Notes under the pieces: model-generated
Databases searched by the model: none
What the model saw: only the letters and a program-made list of their open reading frames with translations
Told to the model about the DNA's origin: nothing
Program-made: the position numbers and the translations under genes
In this document: positions 34,085-43,180 of the stretch, piece after piece
Layout of the letters: each line of letters begins with the position of its first letter
Numbering within the stretch: the first letter of the stretch is position 1
DNA from: UBA10649 sp963700745
GTDB lineage: Bacteria > Actinomycetota > Actinomycetes > S36-B12
Direction of reading: 5' to 3'
DNA length: 64,000 bases
NCBI GenBank assembly: GCA_963700745.1
Contig: CAVOYT010000009.1
Coordinates: forward strand, 434,001-498,000

Positions 34085-34897
34085 TCAGCCCCCGATTCCG
34101 GGGCCCTTGCCGGGCAGTTCGGCCTGAGGTGACAGCCGGGCTCGTGAGGCGGCGCTGCGGCCGGCCGTCGCCGCAGTCCCGCTCGCCCTCCTGACCGCGC
34201 CGGAGTAGCCCGACCAGGAACCCCGGGCCTGGGACTCGCGGGCATGGAAGGAGCGGACCTCGGCGGCCTTCTGGCGCAGGACGAGCACTCCTCCGGACAT
34301 CTCGTCGCCGGCCCGGACCGGCCGGTCCACGGCCACCTGGGCGAGCGCATCATGCCTGGCCTGGGCGAGTCGCTCGGCGATGCGCTCGACGTATGCCCGG
34401 TAGAACGAGGCCCGCGCTGTCTGGGCGGTGTGCGGGCGGCGCTGGCGTCGACGTCCCCGCGACGCGGCTGCGACGTATGTCTCGCCCACCCAGGTGCGCT
34501 CGGTCACGTATGCCTGCCCGGCGTGGACCATGTGCACGGCCAGCGACGCGAAGATCGTCTCGACCACATCGAGATCGGCCGGCATCCCGTAGCCGATGAC
34601 GTATGTCGAGTTCGCGGCCACGTCCACCTGCGTGTCGTTGGCATGCGCCACCGCGACGAACAAGGAGATGAGGTGGGGGTTGGCGCGACGGCCCTTCTCG
34701 CCGATGCTCGTGGTCCGGGACTCAGGCTGCTGGCGCGCCTCACGCCGGGCGATTCGCGCCCGGGCGACCGCGAGATCCACGCTGGCCAGGGTGGCCAGCT
34801 GCTGCGCCTTCATCAGGTAGGCATCGGCCTCGGCCTCGTTGTCCGTGCGTTCCGCCTTGGCCAGCAGTGCGGATATCCGGTCGAGCGTCGCGCTCAT
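34085..34897 (-). CDS. DUF2786 domain-containing protein
   Basis: A 270-aa protein. The N-terminal DUF2786 block is LDRISALLAKAERTDNEAEADAYLMKAQQLATLASVDLAVARARI. A middle domain (PHLISLFVAVAHANDTQVDVAANSTYVIGYGMPADLDVVETIFASLAVHM) follows, with a basic, low-complexity tail. The domain also occurs in phage proteins; the function is unknown. ATG 34897 overlaps the stop of the upstream metallohydrolase gene by ATGA. The two are known as a conserved pair. Confidence 0.8.
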   Translation of the reverse strand: MSATLDRISALLAKAERTDNEAEADAYLMKAQQLATLASVDLAVARARIARREARQQPESRTTSIGEKGRRANPHLISLFVAVAHANDTQVDVAANSTYVIGYGMPADLDVVETIFASLAVHMVHAGQAYVTERTWVGETYVAAASRGRRRQRRPHTAQTARASFYRAYVERIAERLAQARHDALAQVAVDRPVRAGDEMSGGVLVLRQKAAEVRSFHARESQARGSWSGYSGAVRRASGTAATAGRSAASRARLSPQAELPGKGPGIGG

Positions 34898-35406
34898 CGC
34901 CCCCCACCCCCTTTGACGGTCGCCGTCGCGGTGGAGATTCCTGCGGCGTCGTAGCCGGCTCGGAGGAGGAGCGCGGCCGCCTCCCCCAGCATCACGTCCG
35001 CCAGCCCCAGCATCGCCGACAGGAACTCCGGCCCGTGCCACCGGCGCGACCCCGCCTGAACCCCGGTCGAGCAGGCGAGGTGATGGGCCAGCTCGTGCAG
35101 GACGACCGCCTCACGACCGGCCCACAGGGTGCGCAGCGGGATGGCGATGGTCGTGGTGGCCGGGTCGTAGTGCGCACTGCGCTGCCCGGATCGTTCGCGG
35201 ACGACGACCGGACCGGCAAGGGCGTAGCGCTCCCGCACGAAGGGCGTCGACAGTGCGGCGTCGACGTACACCTGGACGGACGCCACGTCCGCGAACCGTC
35301 GCTGGGCGGGCACGTCGATCCGCGAGCCGAAGAAGTCCACCGGGCCACCGCGATCCAGGAGCGCGGACCACTGGTCCTCAGCGGCGTACACGGCGGTCGA
35401 CGGCAT
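34894..35406 (-). CDS. TIGR04338-like putative metallohydrolase
   Basis: A 170-aa protein with a zincin motif REAVVLHELAHHLA, where HExxH binds zinc, and a possible third ligand downstream in RRWHGPEFLSAML. It carries no signal peptide, so it acts in the cytosol. TIGR04338 proteins occur in mycobacteria and relatives beside DUF2786 genes, as here. The substrate is unknown. TATCCT (35419-35414 on the minus strand) lies 7 bp before the ATG, giving a leaderless-type start. Confidence 0.78.
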   Translation of the reverse strand: MPSTAVYAAEDQWSALLDRGGPVDFFGSRIDVPAQRRFADVASVQVYVDAALSTPFVRERYALAGPVVVRERSGQRSAHYDPATTTIAIPLRTLWAGREAVVLHELAHHLACSTGVQAGSRRWHGPEFLSAMLGLADVMLGEAAALLLRAGYDAAGISTATATVKGGGGR

Positions 35407-35455
35407 GAAACGGAGGATAGGGTGACGCGGTGACAGGGCCTGGGGTGACTCGCAG

Positions 35456-36739
35456 ATGACCCCTGTCCGCCGGGTCGGTCGAGCACTACGACGTACCCCC
35501 CTCCTCTCCGGACTGCCTCGCGAGGTGGCGGTCCTGTCGGGCGTCGCCTTCTGCGTGGCCCTCGGCTTCGGCATCCTGATTCCCGCGCTTCCGGTGTTCG
35601 CCCGGTCCTTCGACGTGTCCGCCCTGGAGGCCAGCGCGGTCATCTCGGTGTTCGCGCTGGTCCGGTTCGTGACATCCCCGCTCGCCGGCGCGCTGGTCGA
35701 CCGAATCGGCGAGCGAATGGTCATGTCGTCGGGCCTGCTGATCGTGGCCGTGTCGAGCGCCGCGGCCGGCTTCTCCCAGACCTACACCCAGCTGCTGCTG
35801 CTCAGAGGCGTGGGCGGACTCGGTTCGAGCATGTTCACGGTGTCGGCCATGGCACTGCTCCTCAGAGTCGTCGACAGCGACCAGCGCGGTCGCGCCAGCG
35901 GGGCGTTCCAGGGCGGATTCCTGCTCGGAGGAGTCGCGGGGCCCGCCGTGGGCGGGCTCGTCGTGGCCTGGTCGATCCGGGCACCGTTCTTCGTCTACGC
36001 CGTGACCCTGCTGCTCGCCGCCGCTGTCGCCCTGGTCTTCCTCGCCAAGTCCCGGCTCAACGAGCTCGAGCACGCGGTAGCCCAGGGGGCCGAGAACAAG
36101 CTCGAGCAGTTGCGCGAGGCGCTGCGGGACGGGGCCTACCGGGCTGCCATCGGGGTCAACCTGGTCACCGGTTTCGTGGTCTTCGGCCTGCGGGCCTCGG
36201 CAGTGCCGCTCTTCGTCACCGAGGGGCTGGGAAGCAGCGCCTCGCTGACCGGCATCGGGTTCCTGATCGCCGCCGGCCTCCAGGCCGTCCTGCTGCTCCC
36301 CGCCGGACGCATGGCGGACACCCAGGGCCGACGCAAGGCCCTGATGTTCGGCACGATCGGCACGACCATCGGAATGCTGACCCTGACGGCCGCGGACGTG
36401 GCCGCGAACGGCCTGGGCACGCATGCGGTGCTGGGCACGGCCCTGTTCCTGCTGGCGATGGCCATCCAGGGCGCAGCCGCCGCCTTCCTGGGTTCCGCGC
36501 CGGCCGCCGTCGTCGGCGACATCATGGGAGGGCGCCGAGGGGGCATCGTCGTGGCGGCCTTCCAGATGATGTCGGATGTGGGCGCAATCACAGGGCCACT
36601 CGTGGCCGGACTCCTCGTGGACGCCTTCGACTTCGACTGGGCGTTCGCGGCGGGTGCGGCGATCTGTCTGGCAGCGGTTACATTGGTATACCTGATGCCC
36701 GAGACCCTGAACCGGAATAGGAAGCCCGCCGACGCATGA
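35456..36739 (+). CDS. MFS transporter
   Basis: A 427-aa major facilitator with about 12 transmembrane helices and the inter-helix motif LAGALVDRIGERMVMSSGLLIVAVS. The second half starts after a cytoplasmic loop (ELEHAVAQGAENKLEQLREALRDGAYRAAIGVNLVTGFVVFGLRASAVPLFV) and has the GRMADTQGRRKALMFG repeat of the motif. It fits drug/H+ antiporter-type efflux; the substrate is unknown. It overlaps the sulfatase gene by ATGA. Confidence 0.88.
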   Translation: MTPVRRVGRALRRTPLLSGLPREVAVLSGVAFCVALGFGILIPALPVFARSFDVSALEASAVISVFALVRFVTSPLAGALVDRIGERMVMSSGLLIVAVSSAAAGFSQTYTQLLLLRGVGGLGSSMFTVSAMALLLRVVDSDQRGRASGAFQGGFLLGGVAGPAVGGLVVAWSIRAPFFVYAVTLLLAAAVALVFLAKSRLNELEHAVAQGAENKLEQLREALRDGAYRAAIGVNLVTGFVVFGLRASAVPLFVTEGLGSSASLTGIGFLIAAGLQAVLLLPAGRMADTQGRRKALMFGTIGTTIGMLTLTAADVAANGLGTHAVLGTALFLLAMAIQGAAAAFLGSAPAAVVGDIMGGRRGGIVVAAFQMMSDVGAITGPLVAGLLVDAFDFDWAFAAGAAICLAAVTLVYLMPETLNRNRKPADA

Positions 36740-38379
36740 GCCAGCCTGTCCAGACCGGTCGTCGTCGTGCCCTTGTTTCGGCCACAGCGGCGCTTACTGC
36801 CGTCGCCATCCTCGCGGGCCTGGGACTCCTCGCGGTCACGACCAACCCGTCGCAGGCCTCCACGGCGAGTTCCGAGATGGTGCCCGCCGCCGCCGACGGC
36901 AACTCCATCGGGCTGACCACGACGGATGCCACGAACCCCACCGGCGCCGGTGAAACCACAACTTCCGGCTCGATCGCCCCGGCCGCCACCACCCTGGATG
37001 GCATCGCCAATGTCGTCTTCGTGCTCGCCGACGACCTCGACTGGAATCTGTTCCAGCAGGTGCCCCGGCTGGCGGCGCTCCAGGACCAGGGGATGACGTT
37101 CACCAACCACACCGTCACCGACTCGCTGTGCTGCCCCTCGCGCACCTCCATCCTGCGCGGGCAGTACATCCACAATCACCGCGTCGTCTCGAACCTGAGC
37201 CGGACCGGCGGCGGCTGGCCGACCTTCCGCGACCGCGGCGAGGAGAACGACTGCCTGCCGGTTTGGCTGCAGTCCGCCGGCATCACCACCGCGCTGTTCG
37301 GGAAGTACCTCAACGACTACCCCGACAAGCCGAAGGCCGCTCGCTACGTGCCACCGGGCTGGAACCAGTGGGCCGTCCCGACCTCGCGCGGCGACTCGTA
37401 CACGGGCTACAACTACGTGCTGAACGACAACGGGCGCCTGCGCTCCTACGGCAAGAAGCAGACGGACTTCCTGAACGACGTCATCACGAACAAGGCCACT
37501 GACTTCATTCGCACCGCGCCGAACGGCTTCTTCCTCGAGCTGTCCACCTACAACCCGCACAAGCCCGCCCCCGTCGCCGTGCGCAACAAGGGCACTCACG
37601 CCGCGACAGTTGCCCCGCGGACGCCCAGCTACAACAACTACGGGGTCAACGAAGCGTCGTGGCTCAAGAGCATCAAGCCGATCACGCCGTGGAAGCAGTC
37701 GAAGCTGGACGCCCTGTGGCGCAAGCGCGCGCAGTCTGCCGAGTCGGTCGCCGACTCGGTTGATGCCGTCATGGCCGCCCTCCGGGAGACCGGCCGCGAC
37801 GCGAACACTCTGGTCGTCATCACCACCGACAACGGCTACCACGTCGGCACCCACCGCCTGACGAAGGGCAAGCGCACGGCCTTCCGCGAGGACACCGTCG
37901 TCCCGATGGTCGTCATCGGGCCGGGCGTCACCCCCGGGACGCGGATCGACGCCATGACGTCGACCATCGACCTGGCACCGACGTTCTCGTCCATCCTCGG
38001 CACGCAAGCGCCCGCCTGGGTGGACGGCCGCTCGCTCACCGAGATCATCGCGTCCGGCCAGGTGCCGCCGACCTGGCGGAACGCCACCGTCTCCGAGAGC
38101 CTCGGCACGTCCGGCCCCGGCGACCCGGACTACCAGCCGCAGGCGCCGCCGTCGTTCACGGCGATCCGCACTCCTGACTACCTGTTCGTCGTGTATCGCG
38201 ACGGTGAGCGCGAGATGTACGACGTCAAGGCCGATCCGTTCGAGATGAACAACATCGCGAACTCCGCGGATCCCAGGCTCGTGGCTGCTCTCTACTCGCA
38301 GCTGCAGGCCGTGAAGTCCTGTGCGGGCGACACCTGCCGCACGGCGGATGCCATCCCTCTCCCCGACGGGGTCAGCTGA
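36736..38379 (+). CDS. Secreted sulfatase (arylsulfatase/heparan-type family)
   Basis: A 547-aa protein. An N-terminal hydrophobic segment (ALVSATAALTAVAILAGLGLLAVTT) acts as signal or anchor, followed by a Ser/Thr-rich linker to about residue 88. The sulfatase domain has metal-binding VFVLADDLDWNL and the formylglycine motif Cys132-Cys-Pro-Ser-Arg136 (SLCCPSRTSILRG), where Cys132 would become formylglycine. Further conserved blocks are FFLELSTYNPHKPAP and VVITTDNGYHVGTHRLTKGK. It removes sulfate esters outside the membrane. It is translationally coupled to the MFS gene. Its stop overlaps the convergent AraC gene by 8 bp. Confidence 0.9.
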   Translation: MSQPVQTGRRRALVSATAALTAVAILAGLGLLAVTTNPSQASTASSEMVPAAADGNSIGLTTTDATNPTGAGETTTSGSIAPAATTLDGIANVVFVLADDLDWNLFQQVPRLAALQDQGMTFTNHTVTDSLCCPSRTSILRGQYIHNHRVVSNLSRTGGGWPTFRDRGEENDCLPVWLQSAGITTALFGKYLNDYPDKPKAARYVPPGWNQWAVPTSRGDSYTGYNYVLNDNGRLRSYGKKQTDFLNDVITNKATDFIRTAPNGFFLELSTYNPHKPAPVAVRNKGTHAATVAPRTPSYNNYGVNEASWLKSIKPITPWKQSKLDALWRKRAQSAESVADSVDAVMAALRETGRDANTLVVITTDNGYHVGTHRLTKGKRTAFREDTVVPMVVIGPGVTPGTRIDAMTSTIDLAPTFSSILGTQAPAWVDGRSLTEIIASGQVPPTWRNATVSESLGTSGPGDPDYQPQAPPSFTAIRTPDYLFVVYRDGEREMYDVKADPFEMNNIANSADPRLVAALYSQLQAVKSCAGDTCRTADAIPLPDGVS

Positions 38380-39082
38380 CCGACCCGGTCCCGCGATGCC
38401 GACGGTAAGCACCCGGCGTCACGCCGAGCACCGAGCGGAACTGCTTCGTGAACGAGCTCTGGTCGTAGAAGCCGCACTCGGCGGCGATCTCGCCCAGTGA
38501 CCGGTCGGTCGCGACGATGGCCTGCACCGCGTGCTCCAGCCGGAGCCGCTGCACCAGCCGCTGCGGGCTGAGGTCCAGGGTGCGACGCGCCAGCCGCTCC
38601 AGTTGCCGCACCGACATCCCCGCGATGCCGGCCAGCTCGGCCACGCGCCACGGGCGGCCCACATCGGCGCGCACGCGCTCGAGGGCGGCGGCCAGTCCGG
38701 TGTGCCCGCTCTCGAGGTGGGCGTGCAGGTCGATGGACAGCACGGCCACCCCCCACGGCTCATCCGCGCGATCGAGCAGCCGGGACTTGGAGGTGACGTA
38801 CCAGCCGATCTCGCCGTCCGCCCGCACGATGAGCTCCAGGTGCTGCTGCAGCGGCTGCCCCGAGCCCAGGACGAGCGCATCCTGGGCGGTGTAGGAGCGG
38901 GCGAACTCGGGCGGGAAGAGCTCGTCGACCAGGCGTCCCACGACCTGGTCCGGAGTCCGGCCGAGCCGGTTCGCGAAGCCGGAGTTCACCCACCAGTAGC
39001 GACCATCAGGGCCCTTGATGCACCCCAACACCTGGGGAACGCCCTCGACCAGCTCCGCGAAGGTCACCGCGGTGGGCGGCAT
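38372..39082 (-). CDS. PAS-AraC family transcriptional regulator
   Basis: About 236 aa. The N-terminal PAS domain is at residues 5-120 (VTFAELVEGVPQVLGCIKGPDGRYWWVNSGFANRLGRTPDQVVGRLVDELFPPEF). The C-terminal AraC HTH is WRVAELAGIAGMSVRQLERLARRTLDLSPQRLVQRLRLEHAVQAI, then LGEIAAECGFYDQSSFTKQFRSVLGVTPGAYRR. The ATG at 39082 is taken because the only AT-rich stretch (TGGTATTAATGC, 39110-39121) lies just upstream. A GTG at 39130 with GAGGA before it is an alternative. It is divergent from putA and is the natural candidate for proline-responsive control. Confidence 0.8.
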   Translation of the reverse strand: MPPTAVTFAELVEGVPQVLGCIKGPDGRYWWVNSGFANRLGRTPDQVVGRLVDELFPPEFARSYTAQDALVLGSGQPLQQHLELIVRADGEIGWYVTSKSRLLDRADEPWGVAVLSIDLHAHLESGHTGLAAALERVRADVGRPWRVAELAGIAGMSVRQLERLARRTLDLSPQRLVQRLRLEHAVQAIVATDRSLGEIAAECGFYDQSSFTKQFRSVLGVTPGAYRRHRGTGSVS

Positions 39083-39109
39083 GACCGCCAGGCCCGACCT
39101 GGGCTGTGT

Positions 39110-39146
39110 TGGTATTAATGCGACAGGCACAGTGCGATCCTCGCAC
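39110..39146. promoter_or_regulatory. Divergent AraC/putA control region with a 15-bp palindrome
   Basis: The AT-rich TGGTATTAATGC (39110-39121) can supply -10 elements on either strand. GTGCGA (39132-39137) and TCGCAC (39141-39146) form a perfect dyad with a 3-bp centre, 25 bp before the putA ATG. It is a candidate regulator site or leader hairpin. Confidence 0.4.
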
Positions 39147-39171
39147 AAGACAGGCGTGGTCTGATGGTCGC

Positions 39172-42100
39172 ATGACGACATCTCCCGACACCTCGACGAT
39201 GCCCGGCACCGGTCTGATGCCGTCGATGCTGCCCCCAGACGAGGACCTCATCGCCCAGTCCGAGTCGCTGGCCCGCAAACTGCTCGAGCGGTCGGAGTCG
39301 TTGACGACGGGGGCGGAACGGCGCAGTTCGGGGCGCCTGGCCGCCCTGCTCGATGACGACCGCGGTCGAGACCTGCTCCTGGCCCTCACCGACCAGGTCC
39401 TGCGCATCCGCGACCCGCGCCGGGCCGCTCGTCGCCTGCACGACCTCACGACGGATGGCGTCCCGGCCGCTCTCGGGCCCGTCGACCGCATGGGCCTAGG
39501 TGCGCTGGGTCGATTGGCACCCGCGATCCCGGGACTCGCCGACCGGGCGGTCGACTGGCGCATCGACCGCGACACGGCCGGCGTCATCCTGTCGGCTGAG
39601 GATCCTGCCTTCGCCGATCACGTACGCAAGCGCCGGCGCGAGGGCTTCCGGCTCAACGTCAACGTCCTCGGCGAGTCCATCCTCGGTGACGACGAGGCCG
39701 ATGAGAGGTGCCGCAAGGTGCTCGCCCGGATCGAGCGCTCCGACGTGGACTACGTGTCCGTGAAGATCTCGGCGCTGTGCGCCAACCTCGACGTGCTGGC
39801 CGAGGAGGACTCGCTCACCCGCATCGCCGACCGACTCAGGCTCCTGTACCGCGCCGCCGCGGCCGGCCGGCCGGCCACCTTCGTCAACCTGGACATGGAG
39901 GAGTTCCGCGACCTCGACCTGTCCCTCGACTCGTTCATGTCCGTCCTCGACGAGGACGAGTTCATGACCCTGCCCGCCGGCATCGTGCTGCAGGCGTACC
40001 TCCCGGACTCGCACGCCGCCCTCGACCGGCTGTGCCGATGGGCCAACGAGCGCCGGGCGCGCGGCGGGGCCGGCATCAAGATCCGGCTCGTCAAGGGCGC
40101 CAACCTGGCGATGGAGAAGGTGGAGGCCGAGCTCCACACCTGGCCGCAGGCCCCCTACCTCGACAAGGGCGAGGTCGACGCCTCCTACAAGCGCATGCTC
40201 GAGACCGCGCTCATGCAGGGCAACCCCGGCGCTCTCCGGATCGGAGTCGCGAGCCACAACCTGTTCGAGATCGCCTACGCCCTCGTCGTCGCGGAGCACC
40301 TCGGCGCAACCGACCGCATCGACCTGGAGATGCTCGAGGGCATGGCCCCCGCCCAGGCGCGCGCAGTCCGCGAGCGCTTCGGTGAGCTCCTGCTGTACGC
40401 CCCGGTCGTCGAGAAGTCCGACCGCGAGGCATCGATCGCCTACCTCTCGCGACGGCTCGACGAGAACTCGGCCCCGGAGAACTTCCTGAAGTCGCTGTTC
40501 GACATCACCCCGGGATCGCCGGCCTGGCATCGCGAGGCCGAACGCTTCCGCGCTTCGGTGCTCGCCCGGCACACCGTCGCGACCACGTCGCACCGCACCC
40601 AGGTGCGTCCCGACGTCTCTGCACCCGGGTCGACTGCTGAGGCATTCCAGAACGCTCCCGACACGGACTTCACCCGTCCGGCGAACCGGGCCTGGATCGA
40701 GGCGGCCATGGACGCGTCGGAGGCCGGCGAGCCCGACCTCGTCACGCGGGTCGACGAGGTCGATCGACTCGTGGGACGAGCCCTCGAAGCACAGTCCGCG
40801 TGGGCGACCCGCACCTGGCACGAGCGCCGGGCCACCCTGCTCGCAGTGGCCGCGCTGATGGAGCTCGAGCGTGGTCGGACCATCGCGACGATGGCCCACA
40901 CCGCAGCCAAGACGGTGGCCGAGGGCGATCCCGAAGTGTCGGAGGCGATCGACTTCGCCAGGTACGCGGCGCACCTGACCCATCAGCATGAGGATCTGGT
41001 GGCCGCCGGACTGGACTGGACGCCGTCGCGGGTGGTCGTCGTGGCCGGGCCGTGGAACTTCCCCTACGCGATCCCGGCCAGCGGCCTGGTCCACGCCATC
41101 GCGGCCGGGGCCGCCGTCATCGTGAAGCCCGCGCCCGAGACCCGGGCCGTGGCCGCCCTCCTCGTCGACCAGCTGCACCGAGCCGGCGTCCCCGAGGACC
41201 TGGTCCAGCTGGCCGCCACTCCCGACGACGAGGTCGGCCGGCGACTCATCACCCATGAGGACGTCGACCTCGTGATGCTCACCGGCTCGTACGACACCGC
41301 CTCGATGTTCCTGGAGTGGAGGCCGGACCTGAACATCAACGCGGAGACCAGCGGGAAGAACGCCCTCGTCATCACCGCCGCGGCCGACATCGACCAGGCG
41401 ATCAAGGACCTCGTCCGCTCGGCCTTCGGCCATTCGGGCCAGAAGTGCTCGGCGGCCAGCCTGGCCATCGTCGAGGCGTCGGTCTACGACGACCCGTCCT
41501 TCCACCGCCGACTGGCGGATGCGGTGACGAGCCTCAAGGTGGGCTCCGCCCTCGATCCGGCGACGAAGGCCGGGCCGCTGATCTCCCCGCCGTCAGCGAA
41601 CCTGCGACGCGCCCTGACCACCCTCGAGCCGGGCGAGCAGTGGCTGGTCGAGCCGCGCCAGCTCGACACCGATGGCACCGTGTGGTCCCCCGGGGTGCGA
41701 GTGGGCGTGCGGCCGGGGTCCTGGTTCCACCTCACGGAGTGCTTCGGCCCGGTGCTCGGCCTCATGCGGGCGGACGGCCTCGACCACGCCATCGCGCTGC
41801 AGAACGCCCCGGTCTACGGACTGACCGGCGGACTGCACAGCCTGGACCCCAAGGAGATCGACCACTGGCTGGCCCGCGTCCAGGTCGGCAACGCGTACGT
41901 CAACCGGCACATCACCGGTGCCATCGTCCAGCGCCAGCCCTTCGGTGGGTGGAAGGCCTCGTCGATCGGCGCCGGCCACAAGCCCGGTGGGCCCAATCAC
42001 CTGCACGGCTACGGCACCTGGACCGACCCCGCCGGCGATCCCGTGGCCGCCTCGGTCTCCTTCCGGCAGGCGTGGGAAGGCCACTTCTCCGTCGAGAGCG

Positions 42101-42498
42101 ATCCCACCGGACTGGCCTGCGAGCTCAACGTCCTGCGCTACCGCCCGCTCGATTCGGTCGTGCTCATCGCTCCCGAGGACGCTGTCGACCTCCGGACGCT
42201 GGCTGAGCTGGCCGCCGGAGTGTGCGGGGTCCGACTCGCAGTCGTGACCGGCTCCGCCGAGGCTCTCGATGCGCTCGATGCGCTCGATGCGCTCGAGACC
42301 GTCGCGCATCCGCACCTCACCCGCGTGCGGGCCCCGTTCGGTGCTTCGGACGCGCTGCTCGCGGCAGCTCATGCTCGGGGAATCGTCGTGGACGGGAGCC
42401 CGCTGGTCGGGGACGGCCGCGTCGAGCTGCCGCACTGGCTGCTCGAGCAGTCGGTCTCCCGGACGATGCACCGATACGGGCGGCTGCTGACCCGGTAG
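39172..42498 (+). CDS. putA: Bifunctional proline dehydrogenase/L-glutamate gamma-semialdehyde dehydrogenase
   Basis: A 1108-aa fused enzyme. The PRODH barrel spans about residues 90-450 (VDYVSVKISALCANLD, GAGIKIRLVKGANLAMEKVEAE, ALRIGVASHNLFEIA, FAD-binding). The ALDH domain spans about residues 510-960 (VVVVAGPWNFPYAIPASGLVHAIAAGAAVIVKPAPE, INAETSGKNALVITAAADID, catalytic Cys in GHSGQKCSAASLAIVE). A C-terminal extension follows. It has no N-terminal DNA-binding domain, so it is not its own regulator. It oxidises proline to glutamate at the membrane surface. Near the C-terminus a 9-bp repeat encodes Ala-Leu-Asp three times (about 42263-42298). ATG 39172 precedes MTTSPDTSTMPG. Confidence 0.95.
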   Translation: MTTSPDTSTMPGTGLMPSMLPPDEDLIAQSESLARKLLERSESLTTGAERRSSGRLAALLDDDRGRDLLLALTDQVLRIRDPRRAARRLHDLTTDGVPAALGPVDRMGLGALGRLAPAIPGLADRAVDWRIDRDTAGVILSAEDPAFADHVRKRRREGFRLNVNVLGESILGDDEADERCRKVLARIERSDVDYVSVKISALCANLDVLAEEDSLTRIADRLRLLYRAAAAGRPATFVNLDMEEFRDLDLSLDSFMSVLDEDEFMTLPAGIVLQAYLPDSHAALDRLCRWANERRARGGAGIKIRLVKGANLAMEKVEAELHTWPQAPYLDKGEVDASYKRMLETALMQGNPGALRIGVASHNLFEIAYALVVAEHLGATDRIDLEMLEGMAPAQARAVRERFGELLLYAPVVEKSDREASIAYLSRRLDENSAPENFLKSLFDITPGSPAWHREAERFRASVLARHTVATTSHRTQVRPDVSAPGSTAEAFQNAPDTDFTRPANRAWIEAAMDASEAGEPDLVTRVDEVDRLVGRALEAQSAWATRTWHERRATLLAVAALMELERGRTIATMAHTAAKTVAEGDPEVSEAIDFARYAAHLTHQHEDLVAAGLDWTPSRVVVVAGPWNFPYAIPASGLVHAIAAGAAVIVKPAPETRAVAALLVDQLHRAGVPEDLVQLAATPDDEVGRRLITHEDVDLVMLTGSYDTASMFLEWRPDLNINAETSGKNALVITAAADIDQAIKDLVRSAFGHSGQKCSAASLAIVEASVYDDPSFHRRLADAVTSLKVGSALDPATKAGPLISPPSANLRRALTTLEPGEQWLVEPRQLDTDGTVWSPGVRVGVRPGSWFHLTECFGPVLGLMRADGLDHAIALQNAPVYGLTGGLHSLDPKEIDHWLARVQVGNAYVNRHITGAIVQRQPFGGWKASSIGAGHKPGGPNHLHGYGTWTDPAGDPVAASVSFRQAWEGHFSVESDPTGLACELNVLRYRPLDSVVLIAPEDAVDLRTLAELAAGVCGVRLAVVTGSAEALDALDALDALETVAHPHLTRVRAPFGASDALLAAAHARGIVVDGSPLVGDGRVELPHWLLEQSVSRTMHRYGRLLTR

Positions 42499-42515
42499 CG
42501 GACCGGTTCGCCGAA

Positions 42516-43178
42516 CTAGGTGAGGATGTTGATCGCACGGGCGATGACGATCGTGGCAAGCGCCAGCGACAGCAGGGACTCCACCACGACCATGGCCTTG
42601 GCCCACGGCTTGACCGCCGACACGTCGGTCGGGCTGAACGCGGTGGCCGTCGCGAATGAGAAGGCCAGGTAGTCCACGAACACTGGTCGCCAGCCAGGTG
42701 CCACGTGCTCGGTGTGCGTCATCTCCGGGAAGATCAGGGCGGGGCTGCGGTCGGAGCCGTGCGCGCGTTCGGCGGCCCCGCCGCGGTCGAGGTCCCAGAA
42801 CCACAGGGCGAAGGCGATCACGTTGGTGATCCACACGGCCCCGCCGGCGAACAGGAGGACTCGCGCGGTCTCGAAGGAGGCGTTGTCGATGATGCCCACG
42901 ACGAGCGTCACGGCGGCGTAGCCGTTCGACAAGGTGATGATCGCGATGAGGACGTTCGTGAGGACGCGAAGCCACGTCCGGCGCTGGTCGATACGTCCCG
43001 GATCACCGAAGACGAGGACGACAAGGATGAGAGTGGCGACCCACGGCAGCCACGCGGAGGTCCCCAGCCGCAGTTCCTCCGGAAGGAGGGAGTGCAGCAC
43101 CGCCGCGACGAGGACTGCGACGGCCATCGGCCACCGCAGCTCTCCCCGGTACGAGATCGGCGGCGCGGGCTCGGGCAT
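42516..43178 (-). CDS. Multi-pass membrane protein with a channel-like C-terminal segment
   Basis: A 220-aa integral membrane protein of about six helices. The C-terminus VDYLAFSFATATAFSPTDVSAVKPWAKAMVVVESLLSLALATIVIARAINIL looks like the pore-helix and second helix of a two-TM potassium channel, but the selectivity filter is replaced by FSPTD. Earlier helices are MAVAVLVAAVLHSLL, WLPWVATLILVVLVF and VLTNVLIAIITLSNGYAAVTLVVGII. I do not assign a transport function. The gene lies 2 bp after the metB stop on the same strand and may be its last operon partner. Confidence 0.65.
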   Translation of the reverse strand: MPEPAPPISYRGELRWPMAVAVLVAAVLHSLLPEELRLGTSAWLPWVATLILVVLVFGDPGRIDQRRTWLRVLTNVLIAIITLSNGYAAVTLVVGIIDNASFETARVLLFAGGAVWITNVIAFALWFWDLDRGGAAERAHGSDRSPALIFPEMTHTEHVAPGWRPVFVDYLAFSFATATAFSPTDVSAVKPWAKAMVVVESLLSLALATIVIARAINILT

Positions 43179-43180
43179 CG

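Noticed and set aside
36136..38412. A 758-codon minus-strand frame across the MFS and sulfatase genes.
   Set aside because: It is antisense to two clear genes, shows low-complexity composition and has no start context.
39496..41505. A 669-codon minus-strand frame inside putA.
   Set aside because: It is a pure shadow of the PutA coding strand, lacking motifs.
42263..42298. A 9-bp tandem repeat (Ala-Leu-Asp units) near the end of putA as a possible contingency locus.
   Set aside because: Copy changes of a 9-bp unit keep the frame and the region is a poorly conserved tail, so phase variation is unlikely.
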